Below are positions 26,065-36,243 of a stretch of DNA of 47,033 nucleotides, one piece after another (positions within the stretch are counted from its first letter, which is position 1; every line of letters begins with the position of its first letter). The notes under the pieces are model-generated. The model worked only from the letters and a program-made list of their open reading frames with translations, was not told where the DNA came from and did no database searches. The DNA is from Deltaproteobacteria bacterium Ga0077539. Lineage in GTDB: Bacteria > Myxococcota_A > Polyangia > Polyangiales > Ga0077539. A program made the translations under genes and the position numbers. The stretch is from NCBI GenBank assembly GCA_001465015.1, contig LNEO01000242.1, positions 96,896-143,928 on the forward strand, read 5' to 3'.

Positions 26065-26685
26065 CTACACTGCGAGCAGCGCCTCGACGTCGGCCGCGAT
26101 GCGCTCGATGCCGGACTCTTCTTCGACCGAGTACGCGCCGCGCATGCGCCCTTGGGCGTCGACCAGCGCGAAGTGATTCGAGTGCGCCAGGGCGTAGGCG
26201 TCGAAGTCCTGCTCGCTCGTCCTGCGCTGCGGGCTCATCCCGGATGACACGCGAAATCCCTGGTCGATCGCGCGCAGCACCTGCTCGTGCGGCCCGGTCA
26301 CGAAGCGCCACCGCGCGGCGTCAGCGTTGTACCGGCGCATGTACGCCTCGAGCCTCGCGGGCGTGTCCCACTCGGGGTCGACCGAGATGCTCACGAAGCG
26401 GACGCGCTCGCCGCTCGGGCGCAGCCGCTCGGTGAGCGCGTGCATCCTGCGGGTGAGCTTGGGGCACGAGGTCGGGCAGCGCGTGAAGATGAAGTTGGCG
26501 ACGTAGACTCTTCCGCGCAGCTGATCGCTGCCGAAGGGCGCTCCCGTGTGGTCGGTGAGCGACCACGAAGGGATGGGCCAGAGCATCGCGGGCGGCGTCG
26601 CTCGGCGACGACAGGCGCCCGACACGGCTGCGAGCGAGAGCATCGCCGCGGTTCGACCGATGAATGTGCGACGACTCGAGTTCAT
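26065..26685 (-). CDS. Sco1/SenC-family copper chaperone, probable Tat lipoprotein
   Basis: The 206-residue protein starts at ATG 26685. The N-terminus SSRRTFIGRTAAM has a twin-arginine motif and is followed by the lipobox VSGAC (Cys25), so it is likely exported folded and lipid-anchored. The thioredoxin-like core has the copper-binding CPTSC (Cys70, Cys74) and the third ligand His171 in AHSNHFALVD. The phrase VSISVDPEWDTPARLEAYM is diagnostic of Sco proteins. It delivers copper to, or reduces, the CuA site of cytochrome c oxidase subunit II. The gene is 32 bases downstream of the protoheme farnesyltransferase gene, another oxidase assembly factor, so they form an assembly operon. Oxidase subunits are not in the window. 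Confidence 0.93.
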   Translation of the reverse strand: MNSSRRTFIGRTAAMLSLAAVSGACRRRATPPAMLWPIPSWSLTDHTGAPFGSDQLRGRVYVANFIFTRCPTSCPKLTRRMHALTERLRPSGERVRFVSISVDPEWDTPARLEAYMRRYNADAARWRFVTGPHEQVLRAIDQGFRVSSGMSPQRRTSEQDFDAYALAHSNHFALVDAQGRMRGAYSVEEESGIERIAADVEALLAV

Positions 26686-26717
26686 GAGAGTGTGTGCTTG
26701 CCCCGTTTGTCGCGCGA

Positions 26718-27575
26718 TCACTTCGCGTCGATCGCGAGCATCACGAAGAGCGCTGTGAGGTAGAGCAGCGAACCGACGAACACCTTGCGCGCCCAGCCGA
26801 GGTCGCCCGCCGGGCGCACGAAGCCGAGGATCACGCGCGACAAGAAGAACGCGCCCAGGACCATCGCCGTGACGTCGAAGAGGTTGCCCACGACGCCGAG
26901 CGGCGCGAGCGCGAGCGTGGCGATGACCAGAAGAACGGTCCACGCGAGCGCGTGCAGCTTCGTCGCGCGGTCCGTCGCGACGAGCGGCAAGATCTTGTGC
27001 CCCGCCTGCGCGTAGTCTTCGCGCCTGGCGATCGCGATCGCGATGAAGTGCGGAATCTGCCAGCAGAACAGCACCGCCGCGAGCACGAGCCCGGCGAGCT
27101 CGATCTTGCCCCGGACCGCGGTCCAGCCCATCAGCGGCGGGATCGCTCCCGGAACGGCGCCGACCCACAGCGCCAACGCCGACCGTTGCTTGAGCGGCGT
27201 GTACGCGAACACGTAGGATAGCAGCCCCAAGAGCCCCAGCCCTGCGGTCAGCAGGTTGGCGAAATACGCGAGCGCCGGGAGGGCGATCAGCCCGAGCACG
27301 AAGCCGACCCACAGCGCGGCCGATGGATCGAGCCGGCCCGCAGGCAAGGGCCTCGTGCGGGTGCGCGACATGTGCTGATCGAGGTCGCGCTCGAGGTAGC
27401 AGTTGAACGCGTTGGCCGAGGCGACCACGAGCGAGGTCGCCAGCAGCGTCCCGACCACGCGAAGCGCGCCGATCGAACCGGGGGCGAGCACGAGGCCGCC
27501 ACCAGCGGTAAAGATCACCAGCCCCGAGAGGCGAGGTTTGGTGAGCGAAACGATGTCGCGAAGCTTCGAGGACAT
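26718..27575 (-). CDS. ctaB: Protoheme IX farnesyltransferase (haem O synthase)
   Basis: The enzyme transfers a farnesyl group to protoheme IX, giving haem O for cytochrome oxidases. I choose ATG 27575 (MSSKLRDIVSLTKPRLS, 285 residues), because the family begins just before LTKPR; the frame runs on to a TTG at 27641 with a GTG at 27605 as alternatives. The UbiA motifs are visible: the first aspartate-rich motif in NCYLERDLDQHMSRTRTRPLP (bases about 27330-27395) and the second region YTPLKQRS with RREDYAQAGHKILPLVA. Eight to nine hydrophobic helices cover the protein. It is upstream of the Sco1 gene in the same orientation. Confidence 0.93.
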   Translation of the reverse strand: MSSKLRDIVSLTKPRLSGLVIFTAGGGLVLAPGSIGALRVVGTLLATSLVVASANAFNCYLERDLDQHMSRTRTRPLPAGRLDPSAALWVGFVLGLIALPALAYFANLLTAGLGLLGLLSYVFAYTPLKQRSALALWVGAVPGAIPPLMGWTAVRGKIELAGLVLAAVLFCWQIPHFIAIAIARREDYAQAGHKILPLVATDRATKLHALAWTVLLVIATLALAPLGVVGNLFDVTAMVLGAFFLSRVILGFVRPAGDLGWARKVFVGSLLYLTALFVMLAIDAK

Positions 27576-27686
27576 CGGGGCTGCGATCGCGCGACGTGCA
27601 TTCACGGGCGAATCACAGGCGCTATAGGGGTTTCGCGGCAAAGGGTCAAGCCGCCGGGCTGAACGGTGATTCAGCGATCAACGCAG

Positions 27687-30600
27687 TCACTGGCGGCGCT
27701 TGCCGACGGACTCCCAGCGAAGGCGCAGGTATGGATCGCTGATCGCGAAGCACGCGAGGTCGTCGAGCGCGGGGAGCTTTCCGATCGCGCCGGGCACGTC
27801 CGCCTCGCCGCCGCCTTTGTGGCGGACGACCACCATCTGCGAAGCGACCGCGAAATCACCGGACGCAAAGAGCCCCGCGCGAGCGCGGGCGCGGTCCGCA
27901 TACTCCACCCACAGCGCCTCGGAGAACGGCTCTTTGCGCGCGTCCATCGCCGCGAGCAGCTCCTCGAGCTTCTTCTGCGCCCGCGGAGGAATGGTCCCGA
28001 CGAGGTCCCGGGCGCGCCGCGTGACCTCAGGAGGCTCGCCCTGGAGCCTTCCGTTGGGACCGAACGTGGCCAGCAGCGCGCGGACCAACACCGAGCGATC
28101 GGCGGCGTCGAGGGCGGTCAGGACCCAGCAGGGCCGCGTTCCCTCCATGGCGTTGCCGAGCAGGTAGCGCGAGACGGGCGTGTCGTGGGTGAGCGCCGAG
28201 GCGAGGATCACCGACGGCGGCTGCGTCCTCGCCACCTGAATGCCTCCAGGGACCTGCGCCCTCACGAACACCGCCGTTCGCGGCATCTGCAAGAGCCGCG
28301 CGGTCGCCGTGTACATCCTCGCGATCTCTGTCGGCGCGGCGGACATCAGACGGTCGACGCCGGTCACTCCGTAGCCCGTGATTTCCCGGCGAAAGAGCGT
28401 TCCCAAGCTGTCCCACAAGAGCGCGCCGATCTCGGCGTACTCCGCCCCGTCTGTCGGAAGAAGCCATCGGCTGATCGCGTCGGGCGGCGGCTCCGGCGTG
28501 CGATTGAGCGGCGGCGCGACGCCCTGAGGCTCGAGGCCCGAGAGCGCCTCGCGCACGGTGCGCACGGCCAACGAGTGCTCGGGCCGATCGAGCATCGACA
28601 AGAGCCCCTCGATCGACTGCAGACGCTCGAGCCTCGACGGCTGCGCCGCGAATCGGTCGCGCTCGATGTGAAGGGCCTCTTCTCGACCGCTCTCCGAGCG
28701 CACGAGGCGATTGACGATCTCTTGCCCCGCTTCGTCGTCGCCCTCTCCGTACCACGCGCGAAGGATCGCCTCCTCGACGGTGCTGAGGTCGCGGTCGCTC
28801 GACGGCTCCGTCCGGAGCGCGTCGATCACTGTCGTGTCGTTGCTCGTGTGCGCGCTCGATCCTGGCGGCAGCGGCTCGAGCAAGAGCGGCTCTTCCAAGG
28901 TCTCGGACTGCACGATCGGCTCGATCGGGGCCGCTCTTCGCTCGGGCTGCGCGAGGACTGGCCCCGCCGCAGGGGCCACGCTGCGAGGCGCGTCGCCGAT
29001 GCGAACCGGGGCCATCCGCGAGCGAGAGATCGGCCGATCGTCCTCGCGCGCGCGCTCGAGCATCGCGTCGAGCGCGGCGATCTCCACCGGTGAGGCGTGC
29101 AGTCGCGCGTTGTCGACGTGCGACTTGGCGCGAAAGATCGCTCCGGCGTCCAGGGCTGCACGCGCGGCGGCGAGCCTCAGCTGCGCGCGGTCGGCCTCGT
29201 GCGAGGCCGTTTGTGTGAGCGCCAGAAGCGAGCGCTCGAGCGCGTCGAGGTCCCCGCGCGCCCGCAGCACGCGGTCGAGCCCCGCAAGGCCGCGGGCGCT
29301 GGCGGGATCGAGCTCGAGCGAACGACGAAACTGCGCTTGCGCGGCGGCGTCATCGTGACCGGCTTCGAAGGCCTCTCCCGCGGCGGCCAGGAGCTCGGCG
29401 GCCTCGGCCTTTCCGTGCGTCGCCGCTGCGGCGCGCGCATAGCACTCGCCAGCGTCGCTGAATCGCTCGGCGCGGAGGTGCAAGTCCGCGAGGTAGCGCA
29501 GCGCAGGTCGGTGCGCGGGCTCGTCCTCGATGACGGATTCGAGCTCGGTCCGGGCGGCGCCAGGCGCGTCGAGGCGCTGCTCGAGCACCGCAGCGCGGCG
29601 GAGCCTGAGCGCGCGCGACTCCGCGCGGTCCTCGGCGCGCGCGATGCGAAGCTCGAGCACCGAGGCGACTGCAGACCAGTCTTGCCGCTGCTCGGCGAGC
29701 TCGTGGGCGACGCGGAGCGACGCGTCCGAGCGCAGCCCGTTCATCAGCCCGTGCGACAGGCGGCGCCATGCCTCATCGAGCCTCGCCAGCGGACCGCGCA
29801 ACAGCTCGACGACGCGCAAGAGGTCGGCCTCGTCTCGCTCCGGGGCGAACGTCGCAGAGAGCCGTCCGTCGATGAGCTCGAGCTCGACGTGTGCGTCGCC
29901 GACCGAGCGGGCGAGAAACTCGGCGTACCTTCGCAGCTCGACGTCGTCGCCGCGCGACAGCGCCGATCGCGCGGTGGTGAGCGCCGCCGGAACGTCGCCC
30001 TGCGCTGCGAGCGCGCGGGTCGTCTCGAGCGCCTGCGCGCTGGGGGCGACAGCCGGGTGCGTCGCCGAGGAAGAACGCCTCGCGATCGCCGCGATCTGCC
30101 GGAGCGCCGCGCGGACGTTCGCCGACGCTTTGCCGCTTCGAACGATGGCGCGAAGCGCTTCGACGTGCTGCGCTTCGTTGTCGCTCTCGCGCAGGTACGC
30201 TTCGGCTGCGCGCCGCGCGCGCTCTGGGTCGTCGAGGTCGACGACCGCGCACTCGAAGGCGCGAAGCGAGTGCGCCCTGCGAGCATCGTCGTCCCACACC
30301 TCTTCGGCGACGGCGAGGCCTCGTTCGGCGATCGACTCAGCGGCGGCGCGGTGCGCCTCGGGCGCTTCGTCGCGAAGCTCGCGCGCGAGCTCGAGCACCA
30401 GCACGGTGGTGTTGGCGTCGCGCAGGACGTCGTGCGCCTCGAGCAACAACCGAAGCGCGCCGCGCTTGTCGTGGGCGTCGAGCTTCGCCGCCCGCGCGGC
30501 GTCGAGCAGGTGCTCGAGCTTGGCGTTGCCCGTAGCCGCGCCGTCCGCGAGGCGGCGGTGGAGCGCGACGAGCAGGTCGGGTCGTCGACCCGCGGCGAGC

Positions 30601-33600
30601 CTCGAGATCGCGGTGGCGACCGCGCCGCGCGCCGGGCGCGCTTCGAAGGCAGCGAAATACGCGTCGAGCGCCGGCTCTGCGTGCCCAGCGTGCTCGAGAA
30701 AGAGCGCGCGGCGGTAGGTGAGCGCCGCGCGGCCGTGAGAGCCAGCGGAGAGCTCGTTGAGCGTCTCGTAGAGCGAGAGCATCTCTTGGACGAGCAGCGC
30801 GTCTGTGGCGATTTCCTCTGCGAGAACGAGCGCGTCTGGCGTCTCGGGTTCGCGAAGGAGCGCCTCGCGAGCGAGTGCGAACACCTCGAGCGCCGGCGCT
30901 CCGTGGGCCCGCGCGACGAACGCGGCGCGGCACAAGAGCGTCGCGGCGGCGACGGTGTCATCCGTCGTCGATCCCCAACGCGAGAGAAGCTCGTACGCGC
31001 GCCGCGAACTCCCGAGCTCGTCGAGCGCGCGTACGACGAGGGCGCGGTCTTCGACCGACGTCAGCTCGTTGCCGATGCGCTCGAGCGTCTGGATGGCATC
31101 GTCGGTCTTCGAGAGCGATCGCTGCGCTCCTGCGAGGAGCCAGAGCGCGTCGCGTCGCTCGTTGTCTTCGAGGTCCAGCGCGAGCAGCGCGGGCAGCGCG
31201 TAGAGGAGCCCCGGCGCGTCGCGGCTGTCCGAGAGCGCGCGCACCCACGGAACGAGCACCGAGCGATCTGCCTGAATCACCGCGGCGAGCCGCCGCAGCA
31301 CGCGCGCTTCTTCGCGCGCCGCGCCGTCGCTCTTCGCGCGCTCGAGCAGCTTTCGAAGCAGCGTCGCCGCTTGTTCGTCGATCGCGCCGTCCGCTTGCTC
31401 TTCGACCGCGTTGGCCAGGAGCGCCGCCTCGAGGAGCATCTTGGCGGACGCAGAGTCCACCGTCGATCGCTCGGCGATCGCGACGAGCGACGCGCGAAGG
31501 CCGCGATCTGCGAGGCCGATACGCGATGACGCCTCGAGAGCGATGGGCAAGATCGCGCGCTCGCCGAGCGCCGCGGCGAGCTTGGTGGTCGCAGAGCGAG
31601 CGAGGCCTGCTGCGTCTTTGGCTGTCGACAGCGCGCGCAGCACGCCGAGGGTCGCATCGGCGACGACCTCGAGCGACGATCCCATGCTGGCGGCCCCGAA
31701 TCGGGCGAACGCGGCCTCGGCCGAGAGCGGCGCGCGCCTGGCGAACCGCGTGCTCACGTCGAGCGCTGTGCTCGGGTCCGAGGCGCTCGCGAGCAACGTC
31801 CGCGTCCAGCGCGCGAGCGCCGAGCGTGAGTCTCGAAAGCTTCGGTCGCTCTCGACGACGACGCTCCAAGCGCTCGATCGGGCGCGGAGGCGACTCTGCT
31901 CGTCGAAGAGCTCTGCGATGTGGTCTTCGCCGCGCTCTTGACCGAGGACTCGGCCGAGGAGCTTTGCGCCCGTCGAGTGCGGCCCGCCGAACCACGCGCT
32001 CTTGGCGCTGAGCAGACCGCTGCGCACGTGCGTGTGGTCCTTGGCGCGCGCCGCGATGACGCCGATCGACGCTGAGATGAGCGAGTGCAGGTCGCTGCGT
32101 TCATCCGCCTCTCGCGCTTCATCGAGCACGAGCTCGAGCAGCTCGATCGTCGCGCCGACATCGCTGTGTCCGCGCGTCGCGAGCCCCGCGAGTCGCGTCG
32201 CCGCCCGAGCGCGCTGCGCGGCCGATGCCCCTCGCGTCGCGATCCTTCGGAGGCCCAGCTCGAGCGCCTCGCGGTCGCCGCTGCGATCGAGGAGCCTGAT
32301 CCACGCGTGCGCGGCGTCCGTGCGCGCGGTCGCGAGCGCGCCGAGCGCGCGGGAGGCGCGCGCGATGCTCTCGATCGCGCTGGGGTTCTTTGCGATCGCG
32401 TGGATGAGCCCGTCGATCGCCGTCGGATCTCCCGGAGCTCGCTCGTATCGTTCGATGCTCTCGTCGACGCTGCGCGCCGTGCGCGCGGCCTGCTCGCGCG
32501 AAGCCTCGTCGCGCGGGACAGTGACGCCCAAGGCTGCTGCCCGCGAGAGCGCGCGCTCTCGCGCGCAAACGTCGCCGTGGGAGTCCTCTCGCTCTGCCCA
32601 GACGAGCGCGAGGCGCCCTCGCGCCTTCGGTCGATCGTCGCGCTCGACGCACGCCGACGCGATCGCGTCGAGCGCGGCCACGCGAAGCTCTTCTCCGTTG
32701 TCGGACGCCCCGTCGACCGCGGCGAGCGCCGCGATCGCGTCTTCGTCGTCAGGAACCCTCTCGAGCGCCCGGCCCCACGCTTCGATCGCTCGCATCGGAG
32801 AGCTCGAAGCGAGCATGGCCGCGATGCCCTTCCACGACGCCGCGGCGAGGTCGTCGTCCGGTTCGAGCTCGGCGTCCGCCCACAAGTCCGCGACGAGCCA
32901 GGCGCTGTCGCCTTGCTCTGCGAGCGCGTCGCGCGCCGCTTCGCGCGAGGCCGCGCTGCGTTGGACGAGCGCGAACACGAGCGCAACCGCGGCTCGCTCG
33001 TCGGCGTCCTCGCCGTGCGGCCCGAGCGCGGCCGCGGCCGCATTGGCGCTGTCCCAGCGCATCGATTGCACCGATCGCGCGAGGCTCTCGCGCAAGATCG
33101 ATCGCCCGAGCTCTGGTCCCTTGTTGATGACGAGGCCCGCGACCTCGGCTCCGTAGCGCGCTCCGCGCGTCTCGACCCATAGGTCGACCAGGGTCGTCTG
33201 TCGCGCCTCGTCGACGTCGGCGAGCGCGAGGTGCGACTCGAGCTGCTCGATGATCGCCGCGGGCTCGCCGAGCACGCGCGCGACGTCGACCGCAAACTCC
33301 GACGCTTCGGCGCTCTTCGCCTCGTCGCGATATCGGATCGCGCACTCGAGCCCCTTCGCGAAGCTCCCCGCTCGAACGAAGCTCTCGGCCGCAGCGCGAA
33401 GCGCGGCGCTGTGCCCGTTCTCTGCGCGGCGGACGTACAGCTCGGCGGCTTCTAGGTGCGCGCCCGCTCGCGAAAGGAGGGACGCCGCTCGGTCGAGCGC
33501 TGGCGAGAAGGACGCGCTCGCCGCAAGCGATCGTCGCGCCGCCGCGAGCGCTGGCGAGAGCGCTCCCACCGCGAGCCACGCGTCCGAGAGCTGCATGAGG

Positions 33601-33767
33601 GCTTCTGCGTGCGCGGCTCGGTCGTCGCCCTCTTCGGCGCGCGCGACCGCGAGCTCTGCGACCGCGATCGCGTCACGCTCGGGGCTCAGCGACTCGGCGG
33701 CGATCCAGGGCAGCGGTCGATCTGCCTCGAAAATCTCCGCACTGACGGTCGCCTCTTCCGGGGTCAC
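27687..33767 (-). CDS. Giant cytoplasmic TPR scaffold protein (2026 aa)
   Basis: The protein starts at GTG 33767, 49 bases after the stop of the zinc-ribbon/GYF protein gene. It is built almost wholly of Ala/Arg/Glu/Leu-rich helix pairs in TPR register (for example SDAWLAVGALSPALAAARRSL, RAFECAVVDLDDPERARRAAEAYL, AEAGEAFEAGHDDAAAQAQFRRSLELDP). There is no signal peptide or membrane helix. Residues about 1560-1700 are disordered and acidic. The last 270 residues are a different domain (RWLLPTDGAEYAEIGALLWDSL; EIARMYTATARLLQMPRTAVFV; SVILASALTHDTPVSRYLLG), the conserved ending of several myxobacterial TPR giants that I cannot name. It probably scaffolds an envelope or motility complex with the two upstream GYF/TPR proteins. 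Confidence 0.88.
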   Translation of the reverse strand: MTPEEATVSAEIFEADRPLPWIAAESLSPERDAIAVAELAVARAEEGDDRAAHAEALMQLSDAWLAVGALSPALAAARRSLAASASFSPALDRAASLLSRAGAHLEAAELYVRRAENGHSAALRAAAESFVRAGSFAKGLECAIRYRDEAKSAEASEFAVDVARVLGEPAAIIEQLESHLALADVDEARQTTLVDLWVETRGARYGAEVAGLVINKGPELGRSILRESLARSVQSMRWDSANAAAAALGPHGEDADERAAVALVFALVQRSAASREAARDALAEQGDSAWLVADLWADAELEPDDDLAAASWKGIAAMLASSSPMRAIEAWGRALERVPDDEDAIAALAAVDGASDNGEELRVAALDAIASACVERDDRPKARGRLALVWAEREDSHGDVCARERALSRAAALGVTVPRDEASREQAARTARSVDESIERYERAPGDPTAIDGLIHAIAKNPSAIESIARASRALGALATARTDAAHAWIRLLDRSGDREALELGLRRIATRGASAAQRARAATRLAGLATRGHSDVGATIELLELVLDEAREADERSDLHSLISASIGVIAARAKDHTHVRSGLLSAKSAWFGGPHSTGAKLLGRVLGQERGEDHIAELFDEQSRLRARSSAWSVVVESDRSFRDSRSALARWTRTLLASASDPSTALDVSTRFARRAPLSAEAAFARFGAASMGSSLEVVADATLGVLRALSTAKDAAGLARSATTKLAAALGERAILPIALEASSRIGLADRGLRASLVAIAERSTVDSASAKMLLEAALLANAVEEQADGAIDEQAATLLRKLLERAKSDGAAREEARVLRRLAAVIQADRSVLVPWVRALSDSRDAPGLLYALPALLALDLEDNERRDALWLLAGAQRSLSKTDDAIQTLERIGNELTSVEDRALVVRALDELGSSRRAYELLSRWGSTTDDTVAAATLLCRAAFVARAHGAPALEVFALAREALLREPETPDALVLAEEIATDALLVQEMLSLYETLNELSAGSHGRAALTYRRALFLEHAGHAEPALDAYFAAFEARPARGAVATAISRLAAGRRPDLLVALHRRLADGAATGNAKLEHLLDAARAAKLDAHDKRGALRLLLEAHDVLRDANTTVLVLELARELRDEAPEAHRAAAESIAERGLAVAEEVWDDDARRAHSLRAFECAVVDLDDPERARRAAEAYLRESDNEAQHVEALRAIVRSGKASANVRAALRQIAAIARRSSSATHPAVAPSAQALETTRALAAQGDVPAALTTARSALSRGDDVELRRYAEFLARSVGDAHVELELIDGRLSATFAPERDEADLLRVVELLRGPLARLDEAWRRLSHGLMNGLRSDASLRVAHELAEQRQDWSAVASVLELRIARAEDRAESRALRLRRAAVLEQRLDAPGAARTELESVIEDEPAHRPALRYLADLHLRAERFSDAGECYARAAAATHGKAEAAELLAAAGEAFEAGHDDAAAQAQFRRSLELDPASARGLAGLDRVLRARGDLDALERSLLALTQTASHEADRAQLRLAAARAALDAGAIFRAKSHVDNARLHASPVEIAALDAMLERAREDDRPISRSRMAPVRIGDAPRSVAPAAGPVLAQPERRAAPIEPIVQSETLEEPLLLEPLPPGSSAHTSNDTTVIDALRTEPSSDRDLSTVEEAILRAWYGEGDDEAGQEIVNRLVRSESGREEALHIERDRFAAQPSRLERLQSIEGLLSMLDRPEHSLAVRTVREALSGLEPQGVAPPLNRTPEPPPDAISRWLLPTDGAEYAEIGALLWDSLGTLFRREITGYGVTGVDRLMSAAPTEIARMYTATARLLQMPRTAVFVRAQVPGGIQVARTQPPSVILASALTHDTPVSRYLLGNAMEGTRPCWVLTALDAADRSVLVRALLATFGPNGRLQGEPPEVTRRARDLVGTIPPRAQKKLEELLAAMDARKEPFSEALWVEYADRARARAGLFASGDFAVASQMVVVRHKGGGEADVPGAIGKLPALDDLACFAISDPYLRLRWESVGKRRQ

Positions 33768-33816
33768 AGCGCTGTTTCTCCGCGTGCGTTCACTGCTCAG
33801 GCCTCTGCTGCGCTAC

Positions 33817-36243
33817 TCAGGGGGACGGCGCTGAGCCCGACCCGCCACTCGCTCCTCCGGCGCTCGGCGAACCGGAGCCAGAGCCGCCCGACGATCCAGA
33901 AGAGCCCGAAGACCCCGTTGATTCGCCGGAGCCCGACGAGCCGCTCGATCCCGACGATCCACTCGGACCGCTGGAGCCACTCGAGCCGGTCGGCTCAGTC
34001 GTGCCACTCGAACCGCTGGAGCCGCTCGATCCCGACGAGCCATTCGAGCCACTCGAGCCGCTCGAGCCCCCGCCGAGCGCGTCGACCCTCGACTGCGCTT
34101 CGCGTGCGTGCGACCCACCCGGGTTGATCTCCAGGTACTGGCGAAAGGCGCGCAGCGCTTGTTCGGAGTTGCCCTGACGTTCGTACGCCTGGCCGAGGCC
34201 GATGTACGCGTCGCTGTAGCGACTGTTGATGCCGATCGCGCGTCGAAAGAGCATCACCGCTGCGCCGTGCTCGCCCGAGCGCATCTCGACGAAGCCGAGC
34301 CCGGCGATGGCCTCGCAGCCCTCACCGCGCTGCTCGAGCGCCGCGAGAAACGCGCTCCTCGAGCGCTCGATTTGGCCTCGCGACCGCTGCCGCTCGCCTT
34401 CGGTCACGAGCCAGTCGTAGCTGCGGCCTGCGTACGCGCCGCCGCTCGAGCCGCCGCTCGTGCCAGGGGTGCCGACGGTGATGGCCGCATCGCCGACCAC
34501 GAGGGCCGCGACGTTGTTCGAAGGTGCTCCCGAGTCTGCGACGACGTTGTTCGCCACGACGGTCGTCCCTGCGTCTGCCGTAAGCGCGGCGCCGACCTCT
34601 CGAAGCGGAGGAAGCCCGGCTTCGATCGCCGTGGCCATCGCCTGCGCATCATCGTGTTGCGGCCGGACGCGCAACAGCGCGGTCAGCTGCTCGCTGGCCC
34701 CTGCGCGATCGCCGCGCCCGGCGTAGAGCCTCGCGAGCGCGAGCCTCGCCCGAGAGTCCGAGTCGCTCGCCTCGGCCGCGCGCCGCAGGGCGGCCACCGC
34801 GACGTCCAGCTCGCCGGCGTCTCGAGCGATCAGTCCGTCGACGAGGTCCGTGTTGACTCCAGCGGTCCGCGCCGCTTGGGCGTGCTGCCTCGCGTTCGCG
34901 AGGTCTCCTCGGACGGCCCGTGAGATCTCTGCCAGCGAGCGCTCGAAGCGCCCGCGGTCCGAGCCCGTCACGCGGCTCGCGCCCGCCTCTGCGGCCGCTC
35001 CATCCGTGCGCGCTCGCTCGAGGTCTGCAGAGGCTCCTCCGCGGATCAGCGCGGCCTCCGCGCGAATGGTCGCCGAATCGGGCCCGCCGCGGGCTGCGCG
35101 CGCCTCGAGGTCTTCGGCCTTCTGCCGAAACGCTTCTCCGCGCGCCGCGAGCACCGCCGCCCGCGCCGCCAGCAGTCGCGGGTCGTTGCGGTACGAGGGG
35201 TTGAGCAGCATCCCCGTGAGGCTCTCGCGCGCGTCGTCGAAGCCCGCGCGCGTCGCCGAGCGCGCGGTGTTCTCTGCCGCTTCGATCGCGGACGCGACGG
35301 GGTCTTGCGCGCTGCCGCCCCCGCTGTTCGATCGACCGCGCGTCGAAAAGACGCCCGATTGCCACGCAGCGGCGGCGCCGCCGAGCGCGACGGCGATGAG
35401 TACGACGCCAACGAGCGCGCCCTTTCCGCCCTTTGATTTCGTGGGTCGTGAAGGCCGCGACGCTCGCGCCGGGCCGCTGTCGCCGGGCGACGTCGAGCGC
35501 GCGCGCTCGACCGGGGGAGGTCCGACAGCGGGCTTGACGGGCTTGGGCTTTCCGTCAGCGCCCCACTTCTCCATGATGCCCGTGTCGTCGCCGAAATCGT
35601 ACGCCTCAGTGGTGAGCTCGTTTTCGGAGCCACCCATCGAGAACCCGCCCTTGCCCTGGGCCGGCGGCACGTCCGATCCCTGTGGCTTGCGCGGTGGTGG
35701 AGCAGGAGCCGTGACCGCAGGCGCCGGCGGCGCAGGAAGGCTCGGCACCGAGGGCGGTGGCGGCGCAGCGTGCGGCGGATACGCGGGGTTGCCGCTCGGG
35801 CGCGGCGGCGGTTGCGCTGGCGCTGGCGGGACCCCTGGCGTCGTAGCCCTTCGTGGTGGCGCGGTGGGAGCCGCGGGAACCGCAGATGGCGTCGGAGGTC
35901 TCCCCGCGCCGCCCTTTTTGGCTTCGGCCTGCGAGAAGAACCCTTCGAGTTCCGCGATCGAACCGAGCGGCTTCCAGTCGACGCCGTCGCGCGAGAGCAG
36001 GTCTGCGCGCGAGGCTTTTCCCTCGCCGATCCAGCGCTGCAGCACCGCGAGGCTGTCGAACGTCGCGGTCTTGCCGTCCGCGCGCTTCAGGATCCACGGC
36101 CGCGAGACGTTTCCGTCAGCCTTCGGCCGAAAGATCCGAAATTGGTGACCGCAGTTGGTGCACTTGACCGTGGTTCCACGCTCGGACACGAGCGCGTCGT
36201 CGAACTCGTACTCTGTGTTGCACTTGTCGCAGACGACATCCAT
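33817..36243 (-). CDS. Zinc ribbon + GYF-like + membrane helix + TPR protein (GltJ-like cytoplasmic module)
   Basis: The 808-residue protein starts at ATG 36243. Domains: an MJ0042-type zinc ribbon (1-40) with Cys5, Cys8, Cys28, Cys31; a GYF-like domain (about 48-104: PWILKRADGKTATFDSLAVL, WIGEGKASRADLLSRDG); a long Pro/Ala-rich linker with acidic patch (about 105-270); one membrane helix (275-294); a helical stalk; TPRs (about 430-540 and 610-700); and a Gly/Ser repeat tail of about 90 residues. A zinc ribbon followed by GYF is the layout of the N-terminus of myxobacterial GltJ/AgmX, which binds MglA and AglZ at motility adhesion sites. The TPR half, here in the periplasm, differs from GltJ. 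The order suggests signal transfer from cytoplasm to envelope; that is inference. Confidence 0.85.
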   Translation of the reverse strand: MDVVCDKCNTEYEFDDALVSERGTTVKCTNCGHQFRIFRPKADGNVSRPWILKRADGKTATFDSLAVLQRWIGEGKASRADLLSRDGVDWKPLGSIAELEGFFSQAEAKKGGAGRPPTPSAVPAAPTAPPRRATTPGVPPAPAQPPPRPSGNPAYPPHAAPPPPSVPSLPAPPAPAVTAPAPPPRKPQGSDVPPAQGKGGFSMGGSENELTTEAYDFGDDTGIMEKWGADGKPKPVKPAVGPPPVERARSTSPGDSGPARASRPSRPTKSKGGKGALVGVVLIAVALGGAAAAWQSGVFSTRGRSNSGGGSAQDPVASAIEAAENTARSATRAGFDDARESLTGMLLNPSYRNDPRLLAARAAVLAARGEAFRQKAEDLEARAARGGPDSATIRAEAALIRGGASADLERARTDGAAAEAGASRVTGSDRGRFERSLAEISRAVRGDLANARQHAQAARTAGVNTDLVDGLIARDAGELDVAVAALRRAAEASDSDSRARLALARLYAGRGDRAGASEQLTALLRVRPQHDDAQAMATAIEAGLPPLREVGAALTADAGTTVVANNVVADSGAPSNNVAALVVGDAAITVGTPGTSGGSSGGAYAGRSYDWLVTEGERQRSRGQIERSRSAFLAALEQRGEGCEAIAGLGFVEMRSGEHGAAVMLFRRAIGINSRYSDAYIGLGQAYERQGNSEQALRAFRQYLEINPGGSHAREAQSRVDALGGGSSGSSGSNGSSGSSGSSGSSGTTEPTGSSGSSGPSGSSGSSGSSGSGESTGSSGSSGSSGGSGSGSPSAGGASGGSGSAPSP
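33830..34075 (-). repeat. 9-bp Gly-Ser-Ser coding repeat at the 3' end of the zinc-ribbon/GYF gene
   Basis: Units encoding GSS (with Thr, Pro, Glu or Asn replacements) repeat about 25 times on the minus strand, for example AGC-GGC-TCG-type triplets in varied order. The tract encodes the last 90 residues. Such repeats are prone to slippage, so length may vary between strains. Confidence 0.8.
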
